Part shown: one piece after another, positions 1-7,300 of the stretch | How the letters are laid out: the number at the start of each line of letters is the position of its first letter | Position numbering within the stretch: the stretch's first letter is position 1 | Assembly (NCBI GenBank): GCA_964576465.1 | Contig: CAZNXE010000276.1 | Span: 1-7,855, forward strand | Direction: 5' to 3' | Source: CAZNXE01 sp964576465 | GTDB taxonomy: Bacteria; Planctomycetota; Planctomycetia; Pirellulales; JAEUIK01 | DNA: 7,855 nt | Made by a program: the position numbers and the translations under genes | The notes under the pieces: model-generated | The model's database searches: none | What the model was told of the DNA's origin: nothing | The model's input: the letters and a program-made list of their open reading frames with translations, nothing else

Positions 1-1997
1 ATGCGGCGCGGACCGTCGATGAAAAAACCAGTAGCGATTTTCCGAGGCTCGTCCCAGTTTTTCCCGTCGCGGGTAGTAATGGCATGCAGCGTACTGCGCG
101 GGTCAATTTGTTTCTCGCCAATGATGGAAGTGTAAAATGCCGTCAGCGTGTCGAGATGCACGTGAAAACCAGCGGCCACCGCGGCGCGAGGCCCTTGGGG
201 CCCATCAGGGTCCGCGATGATAACCACGGGCTCTGTCCAGTTTACGCCATCGCTGGTCGAGCAGGCGAGGATGCGCTGCCCGTTGGAATCCTCTTGTACT
301 TCTCCGTTGGACCACATGGCGTGTAGCCGGTCTTGAAACACGACGAGGTTTGCGTGGTGGCAAAACTTGTAGCCGTTCCGCGTTGCTTTGTAGATGACGG
401 TGTGTTCGCCTTCTAGCGTGGACAGGCCAAGCGTGTCGGTCTGGGATTGGTCGAACAGTCCCGGTTTCGCGCGAATTTGTGCTGGCTTCCTCACGTGAAG
501 CTCCAGCGCGGTAACCGTACGCGGCTTCTCCGATTCGCCCGAGCGTTTCGCCAGTTGCATGACGGTCTCGTTGGGCCCGGGGCGTAAGCTGCCCGGGGCG
601 ATCGTGGCCCTAAGTCGGTTGGCATCGCCACGCTTCAGACCTTTCACGGGATGGCCGTTCAACGTTACGGTCAGCACGTCACCGGCCTGCAAATTTTCCA
701 CCTCCAATTGCAATGTTATGGTGGCGTCGTCCTGAAACTTCTCGCCGACCTGAACCATCGCCAACAGCGGTTTGTCCTCGGTCATTTCCGCGGGCAAGAT
801 GCAGTGCAGGCGGCTGTATGGGTTGTCTCGCGGTGGTCGACCGCGGTCGGCAGCGAACATCAGGTGCTGTTGCCGGGCTCGCAGGATGGCCGGATCGCCG
901 AGTTGCCTGAGGAGCCCTGCCATGTATGGGCCCGTGGCTTCACTGTTGTTGAGTGTGTGCGGGAACCAGTTGAAAAGGTAGATTCCGTCGGCCCCTTGTT
1001 GGGAGTAATTCAAGGCCAGACCGGCGGCCAGTTCCGTGGGAATCGGGTAGTACTTGCTTGGCCAGCCGTAAAGACAAGGGTATACCAGCACACCCTTGGG
1101 CGCGGCCAGTTTCTTGAACTCCTCGACCTGAATGTCGATCACGCCGGAGCCAAGGATCACATAATCGATGAGCCCCCCCTCGATCCACTTCTGAACTTCG
1201 AATCCATCGAGCCGACATCCTTCCAAGCTCCCGTCCACGCGCACCGCCAGTCGGATTGGATGACCCCGTTGGCGGCCGCGCTCGTCGGTGTGCTTGCGGA
1301 TGCGCTGTAGCAGTTCTGTAAGCAGGTGCGCATGCTTCGCTTCTTCACCTGGCAGGAAGTAGGGTGCGCTGCGCAGAAAGTCGATCTCCAGCCCATCGAA
1401 ATCATATTTCTGAAAGAGTTCTTCGATCACGCGAAACTTCAACGCACGAACTTCCGGGATCGCGAAGTTGAGGGGCGTGCGAAAACTGGTCACGTCACCA
1501 TACTTCTGTTCGCCGATCAGCCATTCGGGATGCTCGACTTTGAATGTGGCCAACTCGTCGGGCGTGAACGAATCGTGAATGTCGTTAATGCGAAACGAGT
1601 AGAATACGTCCAGCCCTCGCTTCTTTGCTTCCCGCACGACGATCTCCGGCGGGTCGTGTCCTTCGCCCAGCAGTTTTTGAACCCATGGACGTGGCTTGCC
1701 TATGCGCCCGCCGGTTGATTCGAGCACGTCGCTTTCGTAATTAGCCGTATTCCCCCCCGCTCCGTCGCACCAGAACAAAGCCTCGACGTGGCTCTTCTCC
1801 AGAGGTCCGAACAGGTTCTCGATCCACTGGTTCAAGTCGCCATCTGCGTCCTTGCACACAGCATGACCATCGCAGTTGAAGATGACCCGATATTGTTTGA
1901 CCAACTCGCGTTTTTCATCCGCCCGTGCAGCCGAACCAGCAGCCAACACGGCGGCGATGAAAGCGAACGTTAGTAGGGTTTTCTTGATGAGCGCCAT
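1..1997 (-). CDS. Secreted GHL10-like glycoside hydrolase with C-terminal sialidase-like (Asp-box) region, 3' end beyond window
   Basis: The reading frame is open from the start to the left edge, giving 665 visible residues and no stop, so the C-terminus is missing. Residues 1-22 form a Sec signal peptide: a basic n-region (ALIKK), a hydrophobic core and a probable cut after ARA, before DEKRE. Residues about 25-360 resemble the TIM-barrel family GHL10 (DUF187-like). The key motif is DFDGLEIDF at residues 199-207, where E204 and D206 sit at a strand end and are candidate catalytic acids. Residues about 395-505 look like a beta-sandwich accessory domain. From about 520 onward the protein resembles a BNR/sialidase-like propeller, with two Asp-box-like motifs, SDGVNW ending at W587 and RDGKNW ending at W648. 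Start choice: GGAAGG lies 12 bases before the ATG at 1997 but directly abuts the alternative ATG at 2009, so 1997 is preferred. It is the last visible gene of the minus-strand cluster, 42 bases after its neighbour. The expected role is hydrolysis of an extracellular or periplasmic glycan; the substrate is not predictable. Confidence 0.8.
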   Translation of the reverse strand, partial: MALIKKTLLTFAFIAAVLAAGSAARADEKRELVKQYRVIFNCDGHAVCKDADGDLNQWIENLFGPLEKSHVEALFWCDGAGGNTANYESDVLESTGGRIGKPRPWVQKLLGEGHDPPEIVVREAKKRGLDVFYSFRINDIHDSFTPDELATFKVEHPEWLIGEQKYGDVTSFRTPLNFAIPEVRALKFRVIEELFQKYDFDGLEIDFLRSAPYFLPGEEAKHAHLLTELLQRIRKHTDERGRQRGHPIRLAVRVDGSLEGCRLDGFEVQKWIEGGLIDYVILGSGVIDIQVEEFKKLAAPKGVLVYPCLYGWPSKYYPIPTELAAGLALNYSQQGADGIYLFNWFPHTLNNSEATGPYMAGLLRQLGDPAILRARQQHLMFAADRGRPPRDNPYSRLHCILPAEMTEDKPLLAMVQVGEKFQDDATITLQLEVENLQAGDVLTVTLNGHPVKGLKRGDANRLRATIAPGSLRPGPNETVMQLAKRSGESEKPRTVTALELHVRKPAQIRAKPGLFDQSQTDTLGLSTLEGEHTVIYKATRNGYKFCHHANLVVFQDRLHAMWSNGEVQEDSNGQRILACSTSDGVNWTEPVVIIADPDGPQGPRAAVAAGFHVHLDTLTAFYTSIIGEKQIDPRSTLHAITTRDGKNWDEPRKIATGFFIDGPRR

Positions 1998-2009
1998 CGG
2001 TTGATGCAT

Positions 2010-2015
2010 CCTTCC
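2010..2015 (-). promoter_or_regulatory. Ribosome binding site of the GHL10-like gene
   Basis: GGAAGG on the minus strand is the only purine-rich Shine-Dalgarno-like stretch ahead of this gene. It touches the ATG at 2009, leaving no spacer, but lies 12 bases from the ATG at 1997. This favours the inner start, though 12 bases is longer than ideal. Confidence 0.5.
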
Positions 2016-2039
2016 GGGTAGACATAGCCGGGATGGCAT

Positions 2040-2630
2040 CTAGCCGACGGTTTGGAGACGATCTTCGCCGGGAATGTGCTTCCGCAATAGTTGGTCGATC
2101 GCCTCGGTGTGGCCCCCCGGCACTGTGATGTTTTGCGAGGGTCCATCGAACCGCATGGTGAGTCGCGTTGGAGGGCCTTCGACCCAGGAAAACGATGTTA
2201 GCGAATCCCACTTTCGCACCTGCCAGCCACCGACAATGAGTCCGTTCTCAGCAAATTCACGGCGACCGGGTCGAATGCCCTTGGCGTGTGCCAGGATGAG
2301 CGAGAGGACAAACAATCCGTTCGGTACGCCGCGCCTCAGCACATCGGCCCTAATCTTGCTGGCGCGAACTTCTTCAGAGGTGAAGCGACGTTCGCCAAAC
2401 TTGGGCGTGGGCGTCTCCGTTGGCATCGGCTGTGTAAAGATCAAGCCAATCGGAACGATGAAGATGGCGATGACGGCCAGTTCCCAGAACTTGCCGAGGG
2501 CCGACTGTCCCAAATCAACCAGCGTTGCGCCGGCCAAACGACGAACGACAAAGCCTTGCATCAGGGCGATCAGGTTGATCCCGGTGCCGACAATGGCGAT
2601 GATCGCCATGATATCGATGGGTCCGTTCAT
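2040..2630 (-). CDS. Small membrane protein with a DUF5673/PH-like C-terminal region, function unknown
   Basis: The product is 196 residues. Two strong membrane segments are visible, at about residues 7-28 (IMAIIAIVGTGINLIALMQG) and 50-66. A shorter hydrophobic stretch at 104-115 could be a third or partly inserted helix. Residues about 124-186 read as a soluble tail with the pattern REFAENGL, then KWDSLTSFSW, then an alternating hydrophobic strand and a final amphipathic helix (EAIDQLLRKHIP). This resembles the DUF5673 pattern, a bacterial PH-like fold of unknown role; the match is by eye only. The frame stays open upstream to 2774, but that extension overlaps the cupin gene. The ATG at 2645 has no ribosome binding site, whereas the ATG at 2630 has AGGA seven bases before it. 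The gene lies 58 bases after the cupin gene and 42 before the glycosidase start, suggesting one transcript. No catalytic motif is visible. Confidence 0.75.
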   Translation of the reverse strand: MNGPIDIMAIIAIVGTGINLIALMQGFVVRRLAGATLVDLGQSALGKFWELAVIAIFIVPIGLIFTQPMPTETPTPKFGERRFTSEEVRASKIRADVLRRGVPNGLFVLSLILAHAKGIRPGRREFAENGLIVGGWQVRKWDSLTSFSWVEGPPTRLTMRFDGPSQNITVPGGHTEAIDQLLRKHIPGEDRLQTVG

Positions 2631-2637
2631 GATACTG

Positions 2638-2641
2638 TCCT
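2638..2641 (-). promoter_or_regulatory. Ribosome binding site setting the membrane-protein start at 2630
   Basis: AGGA on the minus strand is spaced seven bases from the ATG at 2630. No comparable site precedes the in-frame ATG at 2645 or the start at 2774, so this motif decides the start. Confidence 0.5.
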
Positions 2642-2688
2642 GCATCGATTGAAAATGACGCTGCCGTGGGTCATGCAGTGTGCGAGTA

Positions 2689-3021
2689 TTAGGGTGAAGG
2701 TGCCAAGACGGCCAACACCACCAGCCTTTGATCACCCGTGTTGCGGATGCCGTGCGCGATGCCCTCAGGGGCAATCAACATCATGCCCGGCTCCATCGGT
2801 TGGTTTTGTCCTTCGAGTGTGAACTCTCCTTCACCACACAGCACATGGTACACCTTATCCATGCCTTCGTGCGCATGCAGTGCGTGTTCCTGCCCTGGCT
2901 CGAAGCAATTGAGCCCAACAAGCAGCCGCGGCGACTGAAACAGGGTCGCCTTTCCCATTTTGTCATCCTGAAACTTCGCGTACGTTTCAGGTCGAAACGC
3001 GGTAGGGTGTTCGATGCTCAC
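2689..3021 (-). CDS. Single-domain cupin protein
   Basis: The product has 110 residues and is cytoplasmic, as no signal peptide or membrane segment is seen. It is a complete single cupin_2 beta-barrel. Motif 1 runs from G43 through H49-A-H51 to G63, and motif 2 is APEGIAHGIRNTG (residues 84-96) with H90 as the third histidine. The glutamate normally found in motif 1 is replaced: the aligned position is K56, with D55 beside it (GMDKVYHVLCGEGEF). Metal binding, if any, would therefore rely on H49, H51 and H90, perhaps helped by D55. The start is GTG at 3021: an in-frame TGA lies just upstream, no ATG lies between, and GAAGG sits eight bases ahead. It is the first gene of the minus-strand cluster, divergent from the AIM24-type gene. 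Small cupins include sugar-binding, isomerase, dioxygenase and regulatory proteins; the sequence does not decide among them. Confidence 0.88.
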   Translation of the reverse strand: MSIEHPTAFRPETYAKFQDDKMGKATLFQSPRLLVGLNCFEPGQEHALHAHEGMDKVYHVLCGEGEFTLEGQNQPMEPGMMLIAPEGIAHGIRNTGDQRLVVLAVLAPSP

Positions 3022-3029
3022 GCGGATGA

Positions 3030-3034
3030 CCTTC
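3030..3034 (-). promoter_or_regulatory. Ribosome binding site of the cupin gene (GTG start)
   Basis: GAAGG on the minus strand lies eight bases before the GTG at 3021, supporting this non-ATG start. Confidence 0.5.
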
Positions 3035-3188
3035 TTGCTCTCGGCGGCTCAATGTATTTGCGTATTTGCCCCACAACACGCCCATTGTAGGCTTCCCTCG
3101 GCTGGCGAAAAAGGATGCGGTGCCGCCATCTCGGGCCATCTTGTGTCTTTTGTCTCGCTGCGACCCCTCCAACAGGGCACAATATTCT

Positions 3189-3216
3189 TTGATCGCCGAC
3201 GAACACGGCTTATAGA
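3189..3216 (+). promoter_or_regulatory. Candidate sigma70-type promoter for the GYF_2-AIM24 gene
   Basis: TTGATC (3189-3194) and TATAGA (3211-3216) are separated by 16 bases. This would place transcription start near 3223, leaving a leader of about 28 bases before the ATG at 3251. The hexamers match the consensus only partly, and planctomycetal promoters are poorly characterised. Confidence 0.3.
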
Positions 3217-3238
3217 TGACCACATGTCATCCAGCCTT

Positions 3239-3242
3239 GGAG
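3239..3242 (+). promoter_or_regulatory. Ribosome binding site setting the GYF_2-AIM24 start at 3251
   Basis: GGAG lies eight bases before the ATG at 3251. It selects this start over the upstream in-frame starts at 3224 and 3014; the protein from 3251 begins directly at the GYF_2 domain. Confidence 0.6.
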
Positions 3243-3250
3243 ACAACCGA

Positions 3251-4270
3251 ATGACTACTCATGCAACGTGGTACTATTCCCGTGGGAAAGATCCTCAGGG
3301 ACCAATGTCGCTGGATGAACTCATCGAGCAGATCTCCTCTGAAAAAGAACTGCGAACGCTAGTGTATGGCCCCGGCGCGGCCAGTTGGATTGAGGCTCGC
3401 CACGTGCCTGCGATCGTTGAACGATTTCGTGGCGATGGCGACCCGCCTCCTCCGCCTGCTGACCAGATGGCCGACGAGATCGACTATGAGATCGACTATG
3501 AGATCTTCGGCGAGGAGATGCAGTATGTTTCCATCACGCTTGACCCAAATGAGATGGTCATCGCCGAGGCAGGCGCCATGATGTACATGACCGCCGGCAT
3601 TGAGATGGAAACCGTGATGGGCGACCCGGCGGTTGCTCACTCCGGCTTGCTTGGCAAATTCATGTCAGCCGGCAAACGGCTGCTGACCGGCGAATCGCTG
3701 TTCATGGCCACGTTTTTCAACACGTCGTCCAGGCGGCAACAGGTGGCCTTCGCCGCGCCATACCCCGGCAAGATCGTGCCCATGGACCTTGCCCAGTTGG
3801 GCGGAGAACTGATCTGCCAGAAAGACTCGTTCGTCTGTGCGGCCAGAGGGGTCGAAATCGGGATCGCGTTTCAAAAGCGGATCGGCGTGGGGCTCTTCGG
3901 CGGGGAAGGGTTTATCATGCAGCGGCTAACCGGCGACGGGCTGACGATGGTTCACGCTGGCGGAACGCTGGTGCATCGACGCCTCAAGCCCGACGAATTG
4001 CTCAAGGTCGATACGGGCTGCTTAGTGGCGCTGGAGCCGTCGGTTGATTACGACGTCCAGTTCGTCGGCGGTATCAAGAACACATTGTTTGGCGGCGAAG
4101 GGCTCTTTTTTACCACGCTCACCGGCCCTGGCGATGTGTGGTTGCAGTCGCTCCCGTTCACCCGTCTCGCCGGTCGAATTCTGGCAAACGCACCGCAGTC
4201 GGGCGGCAGCAAAGGCGAAGGATCGATCCTGGGCGGGCTCGGAAATTTGTTGAGTGGTGACAACCATTGA
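3251..4270 (+). CDS. GYF_2 domain fused to AIM24/TIGR00266 family protein
   Basis: The product is 339 residues with no signal peptide, so it is probably cytoplasmic. Residues 6-56 form a GYF_2 (DUF4339) domain: WYY at 7-9, QGPMSLDEL at 16-24, LVYGPGAASWIEA at 37-49. A charged linker follows with five prolines (65-69) and a repeated EIDY tetrapeptide (76-83). Residues about 83-330 are the AIM24 (DUF124, TIGR00266) beta-rich domain, starting YEIFGEEMQYVSITL and containing the AEAGAMMYM segment. Two parallel glycine motifs, GLFGGEGFIMQRLTGDG (about 214-230) and TLFGGEGLFFTTLTGPG (about 277-293), are followed by VWLQSLPFTRLAGRI, all typical of the family. The family is named after a yeast mitochondrial protein; its bacterial role is not established. 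GYF domains are known as proline-rich-peptide binders, so the N-terminal domain probably mediates protein contact. The gene stands alone on the plus strand and converges on the haem-protein gene. The in-frame extension upstream to 3014 overlaps the cupin start and is not believed. Confidence 0.9.
   Translation: MTTHATWYYSRGKDPQGPMSLDELIEQISSEKELRTLVYGPGAASWIEARHVPAIVERFRGDGDPPPPPADQMADEIDYEIDYEIFGEEMQYVSITLDPNEMVIAEAGAMMYMTAGIEMETVMGDPAVAHSGLLGKFMSAGKRLLTGESLFMATFFNTSSRRQQVAFAAPYPGKIVPMDLAQLGGELICQKDSFVCAARGVEIGIAFQKRIGVGLFGGEGFIMQRLTGDGLTMVHAGGTLVHRRLKPDELLKVDTGCLVALEPSVDYDVQFVGGIKNTLFGGEGLFFTTLTGPGDVWLQSLPFTRLAGRILANAPQSGGSKGEGSILGGLGNLLSGDNH
3476..3505 (+). repeat. In-frame 12-bp tandem repeat, 2.5 copies
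   Basis: GAGATCGACTAT occurs twice back to back (3476-3487, 3488-3499) and then as a half unit, GAGATC (3500-3505). It encodes EIDYEIDYEI in the linker between the GYF_2 and AIM24 domains. The copies are identical, which suggests recent slippage duplication; 12 bases keep the frame. Confidence 0.9.
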
Positions 4271-4285
4271 CGAATGAACGGGTAC

Positions 4286-4302
4286 AGACGAACGATTCGT
4301 CT
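4286..4302. terminator. Hairpin between convergent genes, possible bidirectional terminator
   Basis: AGACGAA (4286-4292) and TTCGTCT (4296-4302) are perfect inverted repeats around a three-base loop (CGA). The hairpin sits 15 bases after the TGA of the plus-strand gene and 21 bases beyond the stop of the minus-strand gene. No run of T follows on either strand, so it is not a classical intrinsic terminator; its position is the main argument. Confidence 0.35.
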
Positions 4303-4323
4303 TCGCTGGCCAGATTATGCCGG

Positions 4324-7300
4324 TCAACGAAGCGAGCGCAGATAGGCGTACAAATCGGCCAGTTCGTCGTCGCTGAGATCATCGAGCAGCCCTTGTGGCA
4401 TGAACGACTGCGTGCTTGGCTGGCGTAGTTCGATTTCATCGCCCGTCAGGCGAACGGTTGTCTCGGGGCCGGTTCGCAACAACAGTCCCTCGGGCGAGTC
4501 GTAAACTGGCAGCCCTTGGTAAACCCGACCGGCACGGGTAACCACCTGCACGCCTTGATACTGCGGCGAAATGTTTGCACTAGGATTGATCACGGCGGCA
4601 AACAGATCGTCGCGCGAAAAACGCTTCACGGCGGGCGCCAACTCTGGCCCCAATCGCGAGTTACCGTCGTGACACTGATTGCACGCCTTTCGCCGATAAA
4701 CGATTTGTCCCCGCCCGACTTCACCAGTCGACCAATCAACGTCCTCCATGCGAGAGGCCCAAGATGTGGTCGTGGTGCTTACCACGAGGATTTCATCGGC
4801 GCTATCGGGATAGGTCTCGCCGAACCACGTGAACCAAGGTCGATATTGATCGAGCAGATCGAGCCCGTCGTGTTCGGAAATCTCAAAATCTTGCCCTGAC
4901 CAGTGTCGCAAAAGCCGGTCGAGCTGCTGCCGCATCGGCTGTTGTTCGGCAACCCCACGGCGATACTTGGCAGCAGCCTGTTTGTCGTCGGTGGCGGGTC
5001 GACTTCCGACGGAGAGGCAGGAACGACGTAGCCGGCGGATGGCAATCGCGACATCCTCGGTCGGCGCGGTTGTCGTGAGTTGCAGCAACGGTTCAACCAC
5101 CGCTTCAACGATCGCCGGTTGGGATCGTTCGAGCGCTGCAAGGTATCGGTGTCGATCAACAAGTAATGGACTTCGAGCAAGCACGCCAACGATCGCATCG
5201 CGTAGCAGCCCTTCGTCCCACACCTCGCGCAGCCGCGGGAACAAGATGTCGTCCGGAAGGACCGAAAGGGCTTCGACCAGGGTCGCGGTCCACGCCTGCG
5301 AAGTCTCTTCGTCGTCTGCGGCGCCCAATCGATCGTAGAGTCGCTGTGCTGCAATCTCTTTCTGATCTTTCGACATGTGAAGCACAAACATCGCATGGTC
5401 AGGGCGACCGAACGATGGATTGGCCACCAATGCCACCGGTAACGCGGCGTCTCGTTCGACAAGAGCGACAAACACGCCGGCTACCCATGTGGGCCATTCG
5501 CGGCTTGGATACCAATGGCGAGCCTCCAGTTTCTCGTGAAGATTGACCAAGGCGGTGGCGGTTCGTTGGGTGACGGGGCGGGGACGTGTGCCGCCCAGCT
5601 TTGAGAGGACCGTCAAATAATGCACGTCATCCACGGGCGAACTCTCGGGCGTCCACTTCATGGAGATCGCATCAAGCACCGCGGGGCTCTCCACTGCAAT
5701 CATCGCCATCAGCCGGGCAACCTCACGGTCCAGGTTGGCTTCATCAGTGGGAAAGATCGCAATCAGTGAATCCGCAATTGCCTGCCGTGTCGCGGGGCTG
5801 ATGGCGTCGAGTTGCCCGAGCGTGTATCCGCTGGAGAGTAAATCATCTTTGACGAACGCATTAATATCACCAAGCCATCGCTCGATCAGACGGATGATCT
5901 CTAAACGGACGCTGGGATCATTGCATCTCGTAAGGAGCGTTAAGCATTTCTGAATCTCGGCGTCGGGTGTTTCAGTGTTGTCCGGTGAATCGTCACCCTG
6001 ATGTGTCCACAACAACGATGAGTACAAACGCCCGGTTCTGGATGTTGCCGGCAACGCGTCGATCTGCTCCATAATCATGTCGGGGGCCGAGGTCGATCGC
6101 TCTGCCGTACGGATCGCATCGCTACGAACCTGGCGCGATGTTGAGTCGAATGCTGAAGCCCATGCCAACTGACCGAGGATTTCCTCCGAGAGGTCATTCA
6201 TCAGACAGAGCGCTGCCCAAGCTGCCCGTTGCACGAATAGATCTTTAGCGTGAGTCATCGCCGCCAATGCCGTGCGAGCTTTCTCCAGATCCGCGGCACG
6301 CATCACATTAGACGCGCGTGAAATGGCCCATGCCGCTCGGGCAACAACTTGTGGATCGTCTGATACGTCAAGTGTATGAACGAAATCAACGATGCGACGG
6401 GGATCAAGCTCAGTAAGAACTTCAATCGCCCGCATGCGCTGAGCCGAAGACCAATGGCCTGAGGATGAATTCAAATCGCCCGCGACATCGATCAACTCTT
6501 CTGAGCCCAGTGCATGTGCCAAGGGCAACCATTGAGCACGTGACCAACTGCTAAGAGGTTGCTCGGCGTTAAGTAGCTTGTCGACTGACAAATCGCTGGT
6601 TGTCGGTTGAAGTGTGCCTTCGGTATGTCGCACACGAAACACACCACCTTGAGTGCCACGCCCACCGACCGCCACGAACAAGTCACCATGCGGCCCGACG
6701 GCCAAATCGACTGGTGCAAAGCCAATATCGCCGGCGGTTTCGAGAAACACTTCTGGCTCTCCGCTGTAGCTTGCTCCCTTGGGAGTGAGCTTGACGAAGT
6801 AGACTCGCCCGAGCGTCCAGCAAGCAGTGAAGACGCCGCCATGGTAATGCGATGGAAAGGCCCGGTGTTGGTAGACCACCAGCCCGCTTGGCGAGCCTCG
6901 CCCCAATTCGCACACGCGGGGGACATTGTCGAAGAACTCTTCCGGGCGGCTCCAACTTCGTTGCCAGCCCGGCAGTACCCAGCCATGTTGTTCGCCGAAG
7001 GAAATGTCGAACATCCTCGTCGGCGTGTACCACGGAAGGTGATGACTTCGTTCGCCATCGGAGTCGACCGTGAAGAGATGACCCGTGGAGTTGAACCCCA
7101 AATCGTAAGGGTTGCGGAACCCATCGGCGACAATGCCCACTTGGGTACCATCGGCCCGAATGCGAACCACACAACCGGCGATCGGGTTTGAGATCGGTGA
7201 ATCGGGATCAGTCACTTGCTCCGCGCTCATGCCGGCATTGTTGCCGCACATGACATAGACCCAACCATCGGGGCCCATCGTAATGGCGTGGGCGCCATGC

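Larger units (their letters stand above)
3022..3250. other. Divergent intergenic region
   Basis: These 229 bases separate the starts of the cupin gene and the GYF_2-AIM24 gene and must hold the promoters for both directions. Short frames cross it on both strands, but none has a ribosome binding site or protein-like composition. A plus-strand promoter candidate is listed separately. On the minus strand, TACAAT (complement of 3084-3089) could be a -10 element for the cupin cluster, but no good -35 sits at the right distance. A short direct repeat, GTATTTG twice (3054-3060 and 3062-3068), lies near the cupin end. Confidence 0.6.

Noticed and set aside
651..1310. 219-residue plus-strand open frame, and the neighbouring 130-residue one at 1326-1718
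   Set aside because: Both lie antisense inside the GHL10-like gene, whose frame carries a signal peptide and family motifs. The plus-strand products show no domain and no ribosome binding site; they reflect codon bias on the opposite strand.
2640..2678. Inverted repeat CTGCAT / ATGCAG in the gap between cupin and membrane protein genes
   Set aside because: The arms are only six bases and 27 bases apart; such pairs are expected by chance.
2631..2774. 48-residue N-terminal extension of the membrane protein
   Set aside because: It would overlap the cupin gene's 3' end, its composition is unlike the rest of the protein, and a good ribosome binding site serves the ATG at 2630.
2074..2822. Two overlapping plus-strand open frames (192 and 178 residues)
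   Set aside because: They are opposite the membrane-protein and cupin genes. Their compositions (rich in Ser, Arg, Asp and Gln) show no membrane or domain pattern, while the minus-strand frames do.
3014..3250. 79-residue N-terminal extension of the GYF_2-AIM24 protein with a hydrophobic start
   Set aside because: It overlaps the start of the cupin gene, lacks a ribosome binding site and precedes a well-placed GGAG/ATG start that begins exactly at the GYF_2 domain.
4779..5471. 230-residue minus-strand open frame, and another at 6492-7172
   Set aside because: Both are out-of-frame shadows inside the haem-protein gene, which is continuous and domain-consistent throughout.
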